This document shows positions 35,622 to 44,399 of a stretch of 64,000 nt of DNA, one piece after another. The stretch covers positions 124,001-188,000 of the forward strand of contig OMIC01000008.1 of the NCBI GenBank assembly GCA_900298995.1, given 5' to 3'. Each line of letters begins with the position of its first letter. The first letter of the stretch is position 1. A program made the translations under genes and the position numbers. The DNA comes from Hyphomicrobiaceae bacterium. GTDB taxonomy: Bacteria > Pseudomonadota > Alphaproteobacteria > Rhizobiales > Aestuariivirgaceae. The notes under the pieces were generated by a model. That model was not told where the DNA came from. It made no database searches and saw nothing but the letters and a program-made list of their open reading frames with translations.

Positions 35622-36734
35622 ATGGCGACTGTTACCGCAGATGATGTTCGCGCTGTTCTGAAGCGCATTGCCGCGCCCGATGGGCGCGGCAATGTGGTCT
35701 CGGCGGGGCTGGTCTCCGACATTGCCATCCAGGGCGGAACCGTGATGTTCGCGCTCACGGCCGCGCCGCAGCACATGCGCGCCATGGAGATGCTGCGCGG
35801 GGCGGTGGAAAAGGCCGTGCTCGGCATTCCCGGCGTGGACAAGGCGATGGTGGCGCTCACCGCCGAACGTCCGGCAGCCGGCCCGGCCCAGGCCCAGCCC
35901 GGTGACAATCCCCGTGGCGGCGCGGTTCCGGGAATCCGCCATCTCATCGCGGTGGCCTCCGGCAAGGGCGGGGTGGGAAAGTCGACCACTGCCGTCAATC
36001 TCGCGCTTGGGCTTCAGTCCCTTGGGCTGCGCGTGGCCGTGCTCGATGCCGATGTCTACGGACCGTCGGTGCCGAAGCTCATGGGCCTCAGCGGCAAGCC
36101 GGAGGCCTCGGACGCGGCGGGCAAGAAGATGAAGCCGATGCGCCGGCATGGCGTGGACGTGATGTCGATCGGCTTCCTCGTACCCGAGGACACGCCGATG
36201 ATCTGGCGCGGCCCGATGGTGATGTCGGCGCTCACGCAGTTGCTGCGCGAGACCGAATGGAGCCCCGCCGATGTCATGGTCATCGACATGCCGCCGGGGA
36301 CCGGCGACGTGCAACTCACCCTCGCCCAGCAGACGCCGCTCTCCGGCGCGGTCATCGTCTCGACGCCCCAGGATCTGGCGCTGATCGATGCCCGCAAGGG
36401 CCTCGCGATGTTCCGGAAGGTCAATGTGCCGGTCATCGGCATCATCGAGAACATGAGCTACTTCATGTGCGACGCCTGCGGTGCGCGCCACGAGATCTTC
36501 GGGCATGGCGGGGCGAGGGCGGAGGCCGAGCGGATCGGCGTGCCGTTCCTCGGCGAGGTGCCGCTGGACAAGGACCTGAGGATGCGCTCGGATGCGGGCG
36601 AACCGGTGGTTGCCAGCATGCCTGACAGCCAGCACAGTGCCATTTACCGTGACGTGGCCCGTCAGGTCTGGGCGGCGCTCGCGGGCGGGGGGCTTGCCCG
36701 CCCGGCCCCCCGGATTGTCGTGGACAATGCGTAG
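35622..36734 (+). CDS. mrp: Mrp/NBP35-family iron-sulfur carrier ATPase
   Basis: ATP-binding scaffold for iron-sulfur cluster delivery, 370 residues. An N-terminal MIP18/DUF59 domain covers about 1-85. The P-loop is VASGKGGVGKSTTAVNLA near 110, the Walker B-like segment VMVIDMPPGTGDVQL near 220, and the metal-binding CDACG pair (Cys-x-x-Cys) near 285. Full length and typical for alphaproteobacteria. It lies 69 bp after cobT on the same strand but is probably separately expressed. Confidence 0.92.
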   Translation: MATVTADDVRAVLKRIAAPDGRGNVVSAGLVSDIAIQGGTVMFALTAAPQHMRAMEMLRGAVEKAVLGIPGVDKAMVALTAERPAAGPAQAQPGDNPRGGAVPGIRHLIAVASGKGGVGKSTTAVNLALGLQSLGLRVAVLDADVYGPSVPKLMGLSGKPEASDAAGKKMKPMRRHGVDVMSIGFLVPEDTPMIWRGPMVMSALTQLLRETEWSPADVMVIDMPPGTGDVQLTLAQQTPLSGAVIVSTPQDLALIDARKGLAMFRKVNVPVIGIIENMSYFMCDACGARHEIFGHGGARAEAERIGVPFLGEVPLDKDLRMRSDAGEPVVASMPDSQHSAIYRDVARQVWAALAGGGLARPAPRIVVDNA

Positions 36735-36837
36735 CCTGACGGCTTACCAATTGTTATAACTGGATATTGACGGGCGGCTGTGGCCGCGAAACGAAGACAA
36801 GGGGAGGCGGCGGCGCAAGCCGTTGCGGGAGGGTGGA

Positions 36838-37467
36838 ATGGCAAAATTGATGTGGATCGCGGGCATCCTGTTTGCCGCCGCAGGCTTGGCCCTCGGCGTC
36901 ATCGTGCTGTTGCCCACCGCTCCGGTGGGTGGCCTGACGCTCGATGCGGCAGCCGTGCTTCTGGTTGGCGGCGTGCTGGCGATCGGACTGGGCAGCGTTA
37001 TCGACGCCCTGCACCACGGCGCCGGCGCTGGCGTGAGCCGCCCCGCGGACGCCGTCCCGCCGCCGGCCGTCATCCCGGAATTCGACCCGCGCGCGGCCAA
37101 GGCCGAGGTGGCCGCTGCCGTTCCGGCTCCGCTGGCCGAGGAGGTCTCGGCGCCCACCCGCGAGACGATCAGGGCGCTGGACGATGCCCGCAAGGATATC
37201 GAGCGGGCCTTCGAACCCACCGCGCCGACTCCTGAGGCCGAGGCACCCGCGGCGGCGGCAGACACCGAGGCCGAGGAGCAGGCCGTGGTCGAACCGCCGG
37301 CGGAAGGCCAGCTCTATGTCATCGACGAGCGCATCATCCGCGAGCGCCCGGCCCGCATCCTGTCCGATGGCACGGTCGAGGCCGAAACCGGGGATGGCTG
37401 GATGCGTTTCGAAAATCTCGAGCATCTCGACGAGTATCTCGACGCGATGGAAGAGCAGAAGGCCTGA
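36838..37467 (+). CDS. hypothetical membrane-anchored protein with acidic Ala/Pro/Glu-rich region
   Basis: A 209-residue protein with two N-terminal hydrophobic helices (about 4-26 and 35-60), then a low-complexity Ala/Pro/Glu-rich segment (about 65-160) and a conserved-looking C-terminus (LYVIDERIIRERPARILSDG near 160-180, then ETGDGWMRFENLEHLDEYLD). GGGAGGG precedes ATG 36838. I do not know the family. The C-terminal module is probably cytoplasmic. An AT-rich patch at about 36747-36770 upstream, including GTTATAAC, may hold its promoter. Confidence 0.7.
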   Translation: MAKLMWIAGILFAAAGLALGVIVLLPTAPVGGLTLDAAAVLLVGGVLAIGLGSVIDALHHGAGAGVSRPADAVPPPAVIPEFDPRAAKAEVAAAVPAPLAEEVSAPTRETIRALDDARKDIERAFEPTAPTPEAEAPAAAADTEAEEQAVVEPPAEGQLYVIDERIIRERPARILSDGTVEAETGDGWMRFENLEHLDEYLDAMEEQKA

Positions 37468-37480
37468 GGAGAGCCCGGGC

Positions 37481-38488
37481 TCAGCGCACGTCGAGCACGC
37501 TGGTGCGGGCCTTGCGCACCACTTCGGTCGCCGTGGAGCCCCGCATCAGCCGCTGGACGCGGGACCGGCCCTCGTCGGTCACCACGATCACCCTGTAGAG
37601 CGATCCGATCTCGACGATCTCCTCGGCGGCACGCCCGACCGCGACGCGGGTTTCCGCGACTTCGATCTTCATGGCCTTGAGCAGCGCACGGGCGTTGGCG
37701 ACGGCTTCCTCGGCAGCGGGCCGGCCGGCTTCGCTGTCGGCGGCAGAGAACAGCGTCACCGGTTCGCCCGCCACATGCGCGAGAACGGCGGCGCGGCGTA
37801 CCGCCTGCATCGAGCGCGACGAGCCGTCGGTGCAGATGAAGAAGCCCTTCCGCGCCAGGCTGTCGCGCGCCACCAGCACCGAGCAGGGTGCCATGGTGGT
37901 CACCGTCTGCACGATGCCTGACCGGAAAAAGGCCATGATCTCGCCCGACCAGCGCGAAGGCTCGCCCATGATGATGAGGTTGTAGGGGCCAAGCTCATAT
38001 TGGTCGAGAATGCCGTTGGCGACATCGGGCGCGGTCTTGAGCTTCAGCACCACGGACCGGCCTTCGGGGCTGCGGAACTCCAGCTTGTTGTCGCCCACGG
38101 AATCGCCCCAGGCTTCGCTGCGTTCGGCCTCGCGGGGCCAACCCGCCACATCGAGACCCTCCTGCCCCAACACCTCGAGTGCGCGCTTGAGATAGCGCAC
38201 GCCCGGCAGGTCGATGCCGGCCTCGAGCATGTTCTCGCGCGCCAGCCGGACCTGGAGGCCGCCCGACTGCAGGCCGCTATCGATCGGCCGTACGAACAGC
38301 ACGATCAGATCACAGGAATCCTGTACCGCGAAGCGCGCCGCGAAACGCACGGTGACAAGTGACTCCTCCGTATCGTCGATGCAGGCGAGCACCCGGAAAC
38401 GGCTGCGTCGCTGCGCACGCAGCGTCTGCAGCGTCTTCTGGACGGCGGCTTCCTGCCGGTCGGAGAGAATGGAGCGACTGAACAGCAT
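37481..38488 (-). CDS. tandem universal stress protein (UspA family)
   Basis: A 335-residue protein with two Usp-like domains (about 30-200 and 215-335). The first begins FRVLACIDDTEESL and the second GFFICTDGSSRSMQA. The C-terminal domain has VVTDEGRSRVQRLMRGSTATEVVRKA, a G-2x-G-9x-G(S/T)-like nucleotide loop variant. It is the second gene of a pair with the SLC13 transporter (10 bp apart, same strand), suggesting that transport and stress or energy state are linked. Confidence 0.85.
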   Translation of the reverse strand: MLFSRSILSDRQEAAVQKTLQTLRAQRRSRFRVLACIDDTEESLVTVRFAARFAVQDSCDLIVLFVRPIDSGLQSGGLQVRLARENMLEAGIDLPGVRYLKRALEVLGQEGLDVAGWPREAERSEAWGDSVGDNKLEFRSPEGRSVVLKLKTAPDVANGILDQYELGPYNLIIMGEPSRWSGEIMAFFRSGIVQTVTTMAPCSVLVARDSLARKGFFICTDGSSRSMQAVRRAAVLAHVAGEPVTLFSAADSEAGRPAAEEAVANARALLKAMKIEVAETRVAVGRAAEEIVEIGSLYRVIVVTDEGRSRVQRLMRGSTATEVVRKARTSVLDVR

Positions 38489-38498
38489 CGGTTTCGTT

Positions 38499-40049
38499 CT
38501 AGGGCTGAAGCAGGGGCCAGTACAGCACCGATATGGCGATCAGCACCACGAAGGAGAGCGCCATCATGCGGATGCCGATCTTGAAGAAGTCGGTGCCCCT
38601 GAGGAAACCCGAGGCATAGATGATGGTGAAGGCCGGCTGTGCTGCCGGAGTGAGATAGCCGAAGGCGGAGGAAATGGCGGTGATGAAGCCGGCGCTGATG
38701 GGGTCCTGTCCGGCCTCGACCGCCGTCTTGAGAACGACGGGCGCGAGCACCGCCACGGCCGCACCCGCCGTCATGGTGTTGGACATGCCAATGGTGAGCA
38801 GCGAGATCACCGTGTTGAAGCCGAACGTGCCGGTGGCACCGATGTGCTGCATGCCCGCGAAGACGCTTGCCGCCACCCATTGTGCTCCACCCGTCGCCTT
38901 CATCTCGACGCCCAGAGAGATCGCCGCGGCATAGAGAAGGACCACCCCCCAGTTGACGCCGGAGTTGATGTCTTCCCAGCGTACGAGGCCAAGGACAAGA
39001 AAGGCAGCCACGCCGGATAGGGCGATGATGCCGAGCCCCAGCTTGCCCGACAGCGTGACCCAGCCCACAATGGTGAGCGCGAAGATCAGGATGGTAAGCC
39101 ACTCGTTGGCCCGCATCGGGCCCTGAAGCGACACCTGGGTGCGCAGCCGCGCCACGGCGCGAGACATGTCCGTCACTTCCGGACGGAAGGTGAGCACGAG
39201 CAGCAGCGTCACCACCGGGAGCCGGATCAGGAACATGGGGAAGGCGTAAAGCATCCAGGTCACGTAATCCATCAGGAAGCGGCGCGTGTCCGGATCGGCC
39301 GGGTTGAAGAAGAAGTCCTTCCAGTAGCTGATGATGATGGCATTGCGCGCGCCACCCGATGGCGTTGCAACGCCGGCGATGGAACAGCCATAGGAAATCG
39401 AGAACAGCAGCACCGCCGCCAGATTGTGCACCTTGCGTGGATCGTTCGAGGTCAGCGTGATGAGGGTGATGCCGACAGGTAGCATCATGGCGGCCACCGT
39501 GTGCTCGCCGATGAAGGCGGCGATGGCGCCGCAGGCCACCGTGATGCCGAAGCTGATCGCGTAGACATTGGTGCCTGTCACGCGCACGATCCACCAGGCG
39601 ATGCGCTTGTCGAGGCGCTGGCGCACGATGGCCACTGCCAGCATCAGCGAACCCATGATGAACAGCACGGAATCGGTCATCAGGCTCTGCGCGACGCGGG
39701 TGGGATCAACCCTCAGCAGCACCACCTGGCCGATGATGATGAGCAGCGGCACGGTGGGCAGCGGAATCGCCTCGGTGATGAACAGCATGGTGGCCATCAG
39801 CGACATGACCAGCACGATCTGCCCCTCGTGGCTGAGCCCCGCGGGGGCGGGCGCGGCAATGAGCGCGAAGCCGACGACCATCGTGATGAAGAACCACCGG
39901 CGCTTCCACAGGAAGGCGAGATCGATATCGCCCATGAAGGCGAGGAACCGCTGGTAGCCCTGGCGGCGCATGCGCTGCAGGCCGGTCATCGGCTCATGCG
40001 CCTGCAGGCTGTCACGGGCGAGCTGGAATGGGCTGGAGGGTTTGCTCAT
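38499..40049 (-). CDS. SLC13/DASS-family anion transporter
   Basis: Sodium-dependent dicarboxylate or sulfate transporter, 516 residues, about 11-12 hydrophobic helices after a 45-residue cytoplasmic N-terminus. Family motifs are FITEAIPLPTVPLLII (about 90-105), GEHTVAAMMLPVG near 175 and the second SNT-like motif IGMSNTMTAGAAVAVLAP near 420. Typical length for DASS proteins. Substrate (succinate, malate, citrate or sulfate) cannot be set by eye. The UspA gene follows 10 bp downstream. Confidence 0.88.
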   Translation of the reverse strand: MSKPSSPFQLARDSLQAHEPMTGLQRMRRQGYQRFLAFMGDIDLAFLWKRRWFFITMVVGFALIAAPAPAGLSHEGQIVLVMSLMATMLFITEAIPLPTVPLLIIIGQVVLLRVDPTRVAQSLMTDSVLFIMGSLMLAVAIVRQRLDKRIAWWIVRVTGTNVYAISFGITVACGAIAAFIGEHTVAAMMLPVGITLITLTSNDPRKVHNLAAVLLFSISYGCSIAGVATPSGGARNAIIISYWKDFFFNPADPDTRRFLMDYVTWMLYAFPMFLIRLPVVTLLLVLTFRPEVTDMSRAVARLRTQVSLQGPMRANEWLTILIFALTIVGWVTLSGKLGLGIIALSGVAAFLVLGLVRWEDINSGVNWGVVLLYAAAISLGVEMKATGGAQWVAASVFAGMQHIGATGTFGFNTVISLLTIGMSNTMTAGAAVAVLAPVVLKTAVEAGQDPISAGFITAISSAFGYLTPAAQPAFTIIYASGFLRGTDFFKIGIRMMALSFVVLIAISVLYWPLLQP

Positions 40050-40126
40050 GCCGTGGCCCTTGCCGCCCGGCCCGCCGCCGTGACATTGTGCCAGTCGTGA
40101 ATGCGACCAGGCGAACCGGTGACAGG

Positions 40127-41518
40127 ATGACAGACGCAGCTTCCGTTCTTGCCGAGATTGACCGGCGCCTTCCGGACTGCCTCGAGCGGCTTCTCGACCT
40201 GCTGCGCATTCCGAGTGTCGGCACCGATCCCGCCCATGACGCGGACTGCCAGCGCGCGGCTGAATGGATGGTGAGAGAACTCTCCGCCATGGGGTTCAAG
40301 GCCGGCCTGCGCAAGACGACGGGTCAGCCGCTGGTAGTGGGCCGTTATGATCCGCCGGGAGCGGCACGGCGGCCGCATGTTCTGTTCTATGGTCATTATG
40401 ACGTTCAGCCCGCCGATCCGCTGGACTTGTGGACCTCTCCCCCGTTCGCGCCACAGATCCGGAAGGGCAAGGCCGGCAGGAAAGCCATCTTTGCGCGCGG
40501 GGCTTCCGACGACAAGGGCCAATTGATGACCTTTCTCGAAGCCAGCCGTGCCTGGCTCGGGGTGCATGGATCTCTGCCCTTCCGGCTCACCGTGCTGATC
40601 GAGGGCGACGAAGAGGGGGATTCGAGCCATCTCGACCGCTTCCTGAAGCTCAATGCCCGCGAATTCGCGGCCGATTCCGTCTTCATCTGCGATACGGGCA
40701 TGTGGGATGATGCGACACCGGCCATCGTCACGAGACTTCGCGGCTGCATCGGCGTGGACGTGACGGTGACCGGCCCGCGCGTCGATCTGCATTCAGGCTA
40801 TTACGGTGGTCCCGTGCAGAATCCCATCAAGGTCCTGAGCCGCGTACTGGCGGCACTCCATGACAGGCGCGGGCGCGTCACCATCCCCGGTTTCTACGAC
40901 GGCGTGAAGCCGATCCCGCCCGCCCTGCGAAAGGCCTGGCGCAGTCTGCGCTTCCCCGAAAAGTCATTCCTGGCGGATGTGGGGCTCTCGGTTCCGGCAG
41001 GCGAAAAGGGCTACTCGGTTCTGGAACAGATATGGGCGCGTCCCACCGCCGAGGTGAACGGCATGTCCGGCGGCTACCAGGGGCCGGGCAGCAAGACGGT
41101 GCTGCCCGCCGAGGCCACCGCCAAGCTCACCTTCCGGCTCGTCGAGGGCCAGGATCCGCGCAAGATCCGGCGCGGCCTCCGGCAATTCGTGCGCGCGCAC
41201 CTGCCGCAGGACTGCAAGGCTCGCTTTCTCGACAGCGGCGGCGACTCGGTGGGGATCGCGGTGAGCGATGACACGCCATGGGTGCGGGCCGCGAAGCAGG
41301 CCCTCACGGATGAGTTTGGACGCGCGCCGGTGATGGTGGGCGCGGGCTATTCGATCCCCGTGGTCGAGTCCTTCAAGACCCATCTCGGACTCGACAGCCT
41401 GCTCGTCGGCTTCGCCGGAAACAATAACGGCGAGCATTCGCCCAACGAGAAATACGACCTCGACAGCTTCCGGCACGGAACCCGCGCCTGGGCCCGCATC
41501 ATCGCGCAATTTGCCTGA
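40127..41518 (+). CDS. M20-family metallo-dipeptidase, copy 1
   Basis: Zinc peptidase of the carnosinase/M20 dipeptidase group, 463 residues. Zn-binding motifs are FYGHYDVQPADP (His/Asp), ASDDKGQLMTF, EGDEEGDSS (Glu pair) and CDTGMWDDATPA; the lid domain contains LHSGYYGGPVQNP. ATG 40127 follows ACAGG; the longer frame back to 40028 lacks a site. The next gene, 5 bp downstream, is a clear paralog of similar length, so the pair arose by tandem duplication. Substrates are likely dipeptides or N-acyl amino acids. Confidence 0.88.
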   Translation: MTDAASVLAEIDRRLPDCLERLLDLLRIPSVGTDPAHDADCQRAAEWMVRELSAMGFKAGLRKTTGQPLVVGRYDPPGAARRPHVLFYGHYDVQPADPLDLWTSPPFAPQIRKGKAGRKAIFARGASDDKGQLMTFLEASRAWLGVHGSLPFRLTVLIEGDEEGDSSHLDRFLKLNAREFAADSVFICDTGMWDDATPAIVTRLRGCIGVDVTVTGPRVDLHSGYYGGPVQNPIKVLSRVLAALHDRRGRVTIPGFYDGVKPIPPALRKAWRSLRFPEKSFLADVGLSVPAGEKGYSVLEQIWARPTAEVNGMSGGYQGPGSKTVLPAEATAKLTFRLVEGQDPRKIRRGLRQFVRAHLPQDCKARFLDSGGDSVGIAVSDDTPWVRAAKQALTDEFGRAPVMVGAGYSIPVVESFKTHLGLDSLLVGFAGNNNGEHSPNEKYDLDSFRHGTRAWARIIAQFA

Positions 41519-41523
41519 GAGAG

Positions 41524-42924
41524 ATGACCATGACCGAACTCGATGCCGTTCTTGCAGCCGCCGCAAAGGACTTTGACAACAGCCTGGAACGCCTGTTCCG
41601 GCTGGTGCGGATCCCATCCGTCTCGACAGACCCCGCGCACGCCGCCGATTGCGACAGGGCCGCGCAGGCCGTCGTCGATGATCTGAATGCAATGGGCTTC
41701 ATGGCGCAGGCGCGCAAGACCAAGGGCCGACCGATGGTCGTGGCGCACTACACGCCGGCGAAGATCAGGCCCGGCACGCCGCATCTTCTGTTCTACGGAC
41801 ACTATGACGTGCAGCCCGCCGATCCGCTTGCCCTCTGGAAGACGCCGCCCTTCGAACCCGTCATCCGGACCGAGAAGGGCGTTGCGCGCATCCATGGCCG
41901 TGGTGCCGCCGATGACAAGGGTCAGTTCATGACCTTCGTCGAAGCCGCGCGCGCCTGGATCCGCGCCACCGGATCGCTGCCCGTCAAGGCGACCTTTCTC
42001 ATCGAGGGCGAGGAGGAATCCGGTTCGCCGTCGCTGGTGCCGTTTCTCAAGGCTCATGCCAGGGAATTGTCCTGCGACGCGGCCTTTGTCTGTGACACCA
42101 ACATGTGGGACCGCCGTACACCTGCAATCACAACCCGGCTGCGCGGCCTCGTCCACGAGGAAATCACCATCACGGGTCCGCGGATCGATCTGCACTCAGG
42201 AGTCTATGGCGGACCGGCGATGAATCCGATCCGTGTGCTGAGCAAGGTCATCGCGGCCATGCATGACAAGACCGGGCGAGTGACCATACCCGGCTTCTAC
42301 GAGGGCGTGGCCGAGCTGCCCAGGGCGACCAGGAAACAATGGCAGTCGCTCGATTTCTCGGAGTTGCGCTTCCTGAAGGAGGTGGGTCTCAGGCATCCGG
42401 CGGGCGAGAAGGGCAAGAGCGTGCTGGAGCAGGTGTGGTCGCGGCCGACGGCGGAGGTCAACGGCATCTGGGGCGGCTACATCGGCGCTGGCACCAAGAC
42501 CGTGCTGCCATCGCAGGCGCACGCCAAGTTCACCTTCCGGCTGGTGGGCAGGCAGAACCCCGACAAGGTGCTCAAGGCCTTCCAGACATTCGTGAAGGGG
42601 CTGATCCCGAGGGACTGCAAGGTGACCTTCTCGGGAACGGGCGGGGGCAGCCCGGCAACCGAGATTGCCGAGGACAATCCGTTCATCGCGAAATCCGCCA
42701 AGGCGCTGAAGGACGAGTTCCGGCGCGATGCGGTGCTGATGGGATGCGGCGGATCGATACCGATCTGCCGTTTCTTCAAGGACATTCTGGGCATGGACAG
42801 CATTCTCGTGGGCTTCGGCCTCAATGACGACGCCATCCACAGCCCCAATGAGAAATATGATGTCGAGAGCTACCGGCGCGGCATCCGGAGCTGGGTGCGG
42901 ATCATGGGTGAGATGGGCGCATGA
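41524..42924 (+). CDS. M20-family metallo-dipeptidase, copy 2
   Basis: Paralog of the preceding gene, 466 residues. The same zinc motifs appear: FYGHYDVQPADP, AADDKGQFMTF, EGEEESGSPS, CDTNMWDRRTPA and LHSGVYGGPAMNP. The copies differ through most of the lid and at the metal-adjacent acidic loop (EGDEEGDSS in copy 1, EGEEESGSPS here), suggesting different substrate ranges. GAGAG lies before ATG 41524. The stop overlaps the SnoaL-like gene by 4 bp. Confidence 0.88.
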   Translation: MTMTELDAVLAAAAKDFDNSLERLFRLVRIPSVSTDPAHAADCDRAAQAVVDDLNAMGFMAQARKTKGRPMVVAHYTPAKIRPGTPHLLFYGHYDVQPADPLALWKTPPFEPVIRTEKGVARIHGRGAADDKGQFMTFVEAARAWIRATGSLPVKATFLIEGEEESGSPSLVPFLKAHARELSCDAAFVCDTNMWDRRTPAITTRLRGLVHEEITITGPRIDLHSGVYGGPAMNPIRVLSKVIAAMHDKTGRVTIPGFYEGVAELPRATRKQWQSLDFSELRFLKEVGLRHPAGEKGKSVLEQVWSRPTAEVNGIWGGYIGAGTKTVLPSQAHAKFTFRLVGRQNPDKVLKAFQTFVKGLIPRDCKVTFSGTGGGSPATEIAEDNPFIAKSAKALKDEFRRDAVLMGCGGSIPICRFFKDILGMDSILVGFGLNDDAIHSPNEKYDVESYRRGIRSWVRIMGEMGA

Positions 42925-43280
42925 GCCTCGATCCTGTGGAGCAGTTACGGCGCTACCATGCCGCGCTGAACCGCTATGAGGAGGCGGTGGTGACGCCGAT
43001 GTTCGCGCGCGAGGCCGTCTATGTATCGCCCGGGGTCAATGGCCGGCTCGTGGGTCGCGAGGCCATCATCGCGGCCTTCAACGCCTATTTCGCCGAACAC
43101 CCCGATCAGATCGCCACAGATGACAGCATCGCGGCCGTCGATCCGCGCACTGTGCAGGCCAGCTGGCGACTTGAGGCAACGGCGAGATCATCCGGCGCGC
43201 AGGTGCGCAGGCGCGGAACCGAGACCGTGACGTTCGATGCGGCGGGGCTCATCATCCGGGTCGAGGTCCAGGACGCATGA
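42921..43280 (+). CDS. SnoaL-like (NTF2-fold) protein
   Basis: A 119-residue single-domain protein of the SnoaL/NTF2 fold: YHAALNRYEEAVVTPMFAREAVYVSPG at the start, then GREAIIAAFNAYFAEHP and a C-terminal strand with TFDAAGLIIRVEV. Such proteins can be enzymes or ligand binders; no catalytic residue is certain. It overlaps both neighbours by 4 bp (ATGA at each end), so it is translated with the dipeptidase and the channel gene. Confidence 0.75.
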   Translation: MSLDPVEQLRRYHAALNRYEEAVVTPMFAREAVYVSPGVNGRLVGREAIIAAFNAYFAEHPDQIATDDSIAAVDPRTVQASWRLEATARSSGAQVRRRGTETVTFDAAGLIIRVEVQDA

Positions 43281-43687
43281 TCGCGCATCTGGCGCTCGGA
43301 TCCCTGCTGATCGTCATCAATGTCGCGATCCAGGCCGAGATGTTCGGCGCTTTCAACAAGCGTCTGGAGCAGATCACGGTGTTTCTGCGCCGCCGGTTCC
43401 GGCGGTTTGCCAACACTGCGACGCTGATCGTGGGCGTGCTGTTCGTGCTGATGGTGATAACCGTGCAGATCTGGATCTGGGCTATCTCCTTCATGCTCAC
43501 AGGTGCCGTTGCCGGGCTCGAACCTGCCCTCTACTTCACCACCGTTTCCTTCACGACACTGGGGTTCGGCGACATCACGCTCGATCCCGACTGGCGGCTG
43601 CTTTCCGGCATCACCGCGGCCAACGGCTTCCTGAGCTTTGGCTGGTCGACCGCCTATATGGTGGAACTGGTCCGGCGCACGGCCTAG
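43277..43687 (+). CDS. two-helix potassium-channel-like protein
   Basis: A 136-residue ion-channel (Ion_trans_2) protein. An N-terminal helix (about 5-20) is followed by two main helices (about 50-75 and 110-130) flanking the pore loop. The selectivity filter reads TTLGFGD (residues about 92-98), a variant of TVGYGD. Between helices 1 and 2 is a basic stretch (RRRFRRF). There is no RCK or cyclic-nucleotide domain, so it is a minimal channel subunit, or one with an unknown partner. It overlaps the convergent flavoprotein gene by 4 bp at its 3' end. Confidence 0.78.
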   Translation: MIAHLALGSLLIVINVAIQAEMFGAFNKRLEQITVFLRRRFRRFANTATLIVGVLFVLMVITVQIWIWAISFMLTGAVAGLEPALYFTTVSFTTLGFGDITLDPDWRLLSGITAANGFLSFGWSTAYMVELVRRTA

Positions 43688-44328
43688 CCGAATTTGAAGT
43701 CCGTCACATGGGCGGGAGGCCTCAGGCCCGGCAAGAGGTGCGGATCATCGACAGGCTCCAGCACCTGCTGACGGACCGGTATGACCCCGGCCCAGATCGG
43801 CAGGGCATGGTCTGCCTCATCGTCTCCGGGCGGTCCGGTGCGGACCTTCGCGGACGCCTCGTCAAGCGCCAGGGACAGCACCGTCGTGGCCTTGAGTTCC
43901 TGCGTTGTCATCTGCCGCAGCATCTCCCAGCGGCCGGGCCAGAGGCCGTTGGTGAAGGTCCGCAGCCGCGCCTCCTTTTCCGCGATGTCCGTCACCTTCC
44001 GGGCCGTGCCGAAGACCATCACCGAACGGTAGTTGCAGCTGTGGTTGAAGGCTGAGCGCGCCATCACGAAGCCGTCGATGATCGAGACGGTCATGCAGAC
44101 CTCCGCATCCTCACAGGCCTCCAGCATGCGGCTGGCCGAGGAGCCGTGCCAGTAGATGTGGCTGCCCTCGCGCCACTGCAGGGTCGGAGTGACATAGGGT
44201 GTGCCGTTGAACACATACCCGACATTGCAGATCGGCGTGGCGTCGAGAATGCCATGAACGGTATCGGCGTCGTAATGTGCGCGCTTGCCGAGGCGCTTGA
44301 CGCGGGTGCGTGGGGTTGGGGCATCCAT
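43684..44328 (-). CDS. PNPOx-like FMN-binding split-barrel protein
   Basis: A 214-residue flavin-nucleotide-binding protein of the pyridoxamine-phosphate-oxidase-like superfamily (Pyridox_ox_2 type). It has KRAHYDADTVHGILDATPIC at the N-terminus, IYWHGSSASRML near 58-69 and the FNHSCNYRSVMVFGTA flavin-site segment near 95. Similar proteins are often divergent to MocR/PdxR regulators, exactly as here (44329-44399 between them). The likely role is in B6 or flavin-dependent redox; true PNPOx activity is not certain. Confidence 0.83.
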   Translation of the reverse strand: MDAPTPRTRVKRLGKRAHYDADTVHGILDATPICNVGYVFNGTPYVTPTLQWREGSHIYWHGSSASRMLEACEDAEVCMTVSIIDGFVMARSAFNHSCNYRSVMVFGTARKVTDIAEKEARLRTFTNGLWPGRWEMLRQMTTQELKATTVLSLALDEASAKVRTGPPGDDEADHALPIWAGVIPVRQQVLEPVDDPHLLPGLRPPAHVTDFKFG

Positions 44329-44367
44329 GTTCGCTTCTCCGGTTGTCTGCCCTGATTGCCCGGTTTA

Positions 44368-44387
44368 TGGTCTGGATAAAAGAGCCA
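44368..44387. promoter_or_regulatory. candidate MocR operator between divergent genes
   Basis: TGGTCT and AGAGCCA form an imperfect inverted repeat around an AT-rich centre (GGATAAA). It lies in the divergent gap, just upstream of the preferred MocR start. Spacing and place fit a MocR/PdxR-type site, but the match is weak and unverified. Confidence 0.3.
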
Positions 44388-44399
44388 ATCATTGACAAG

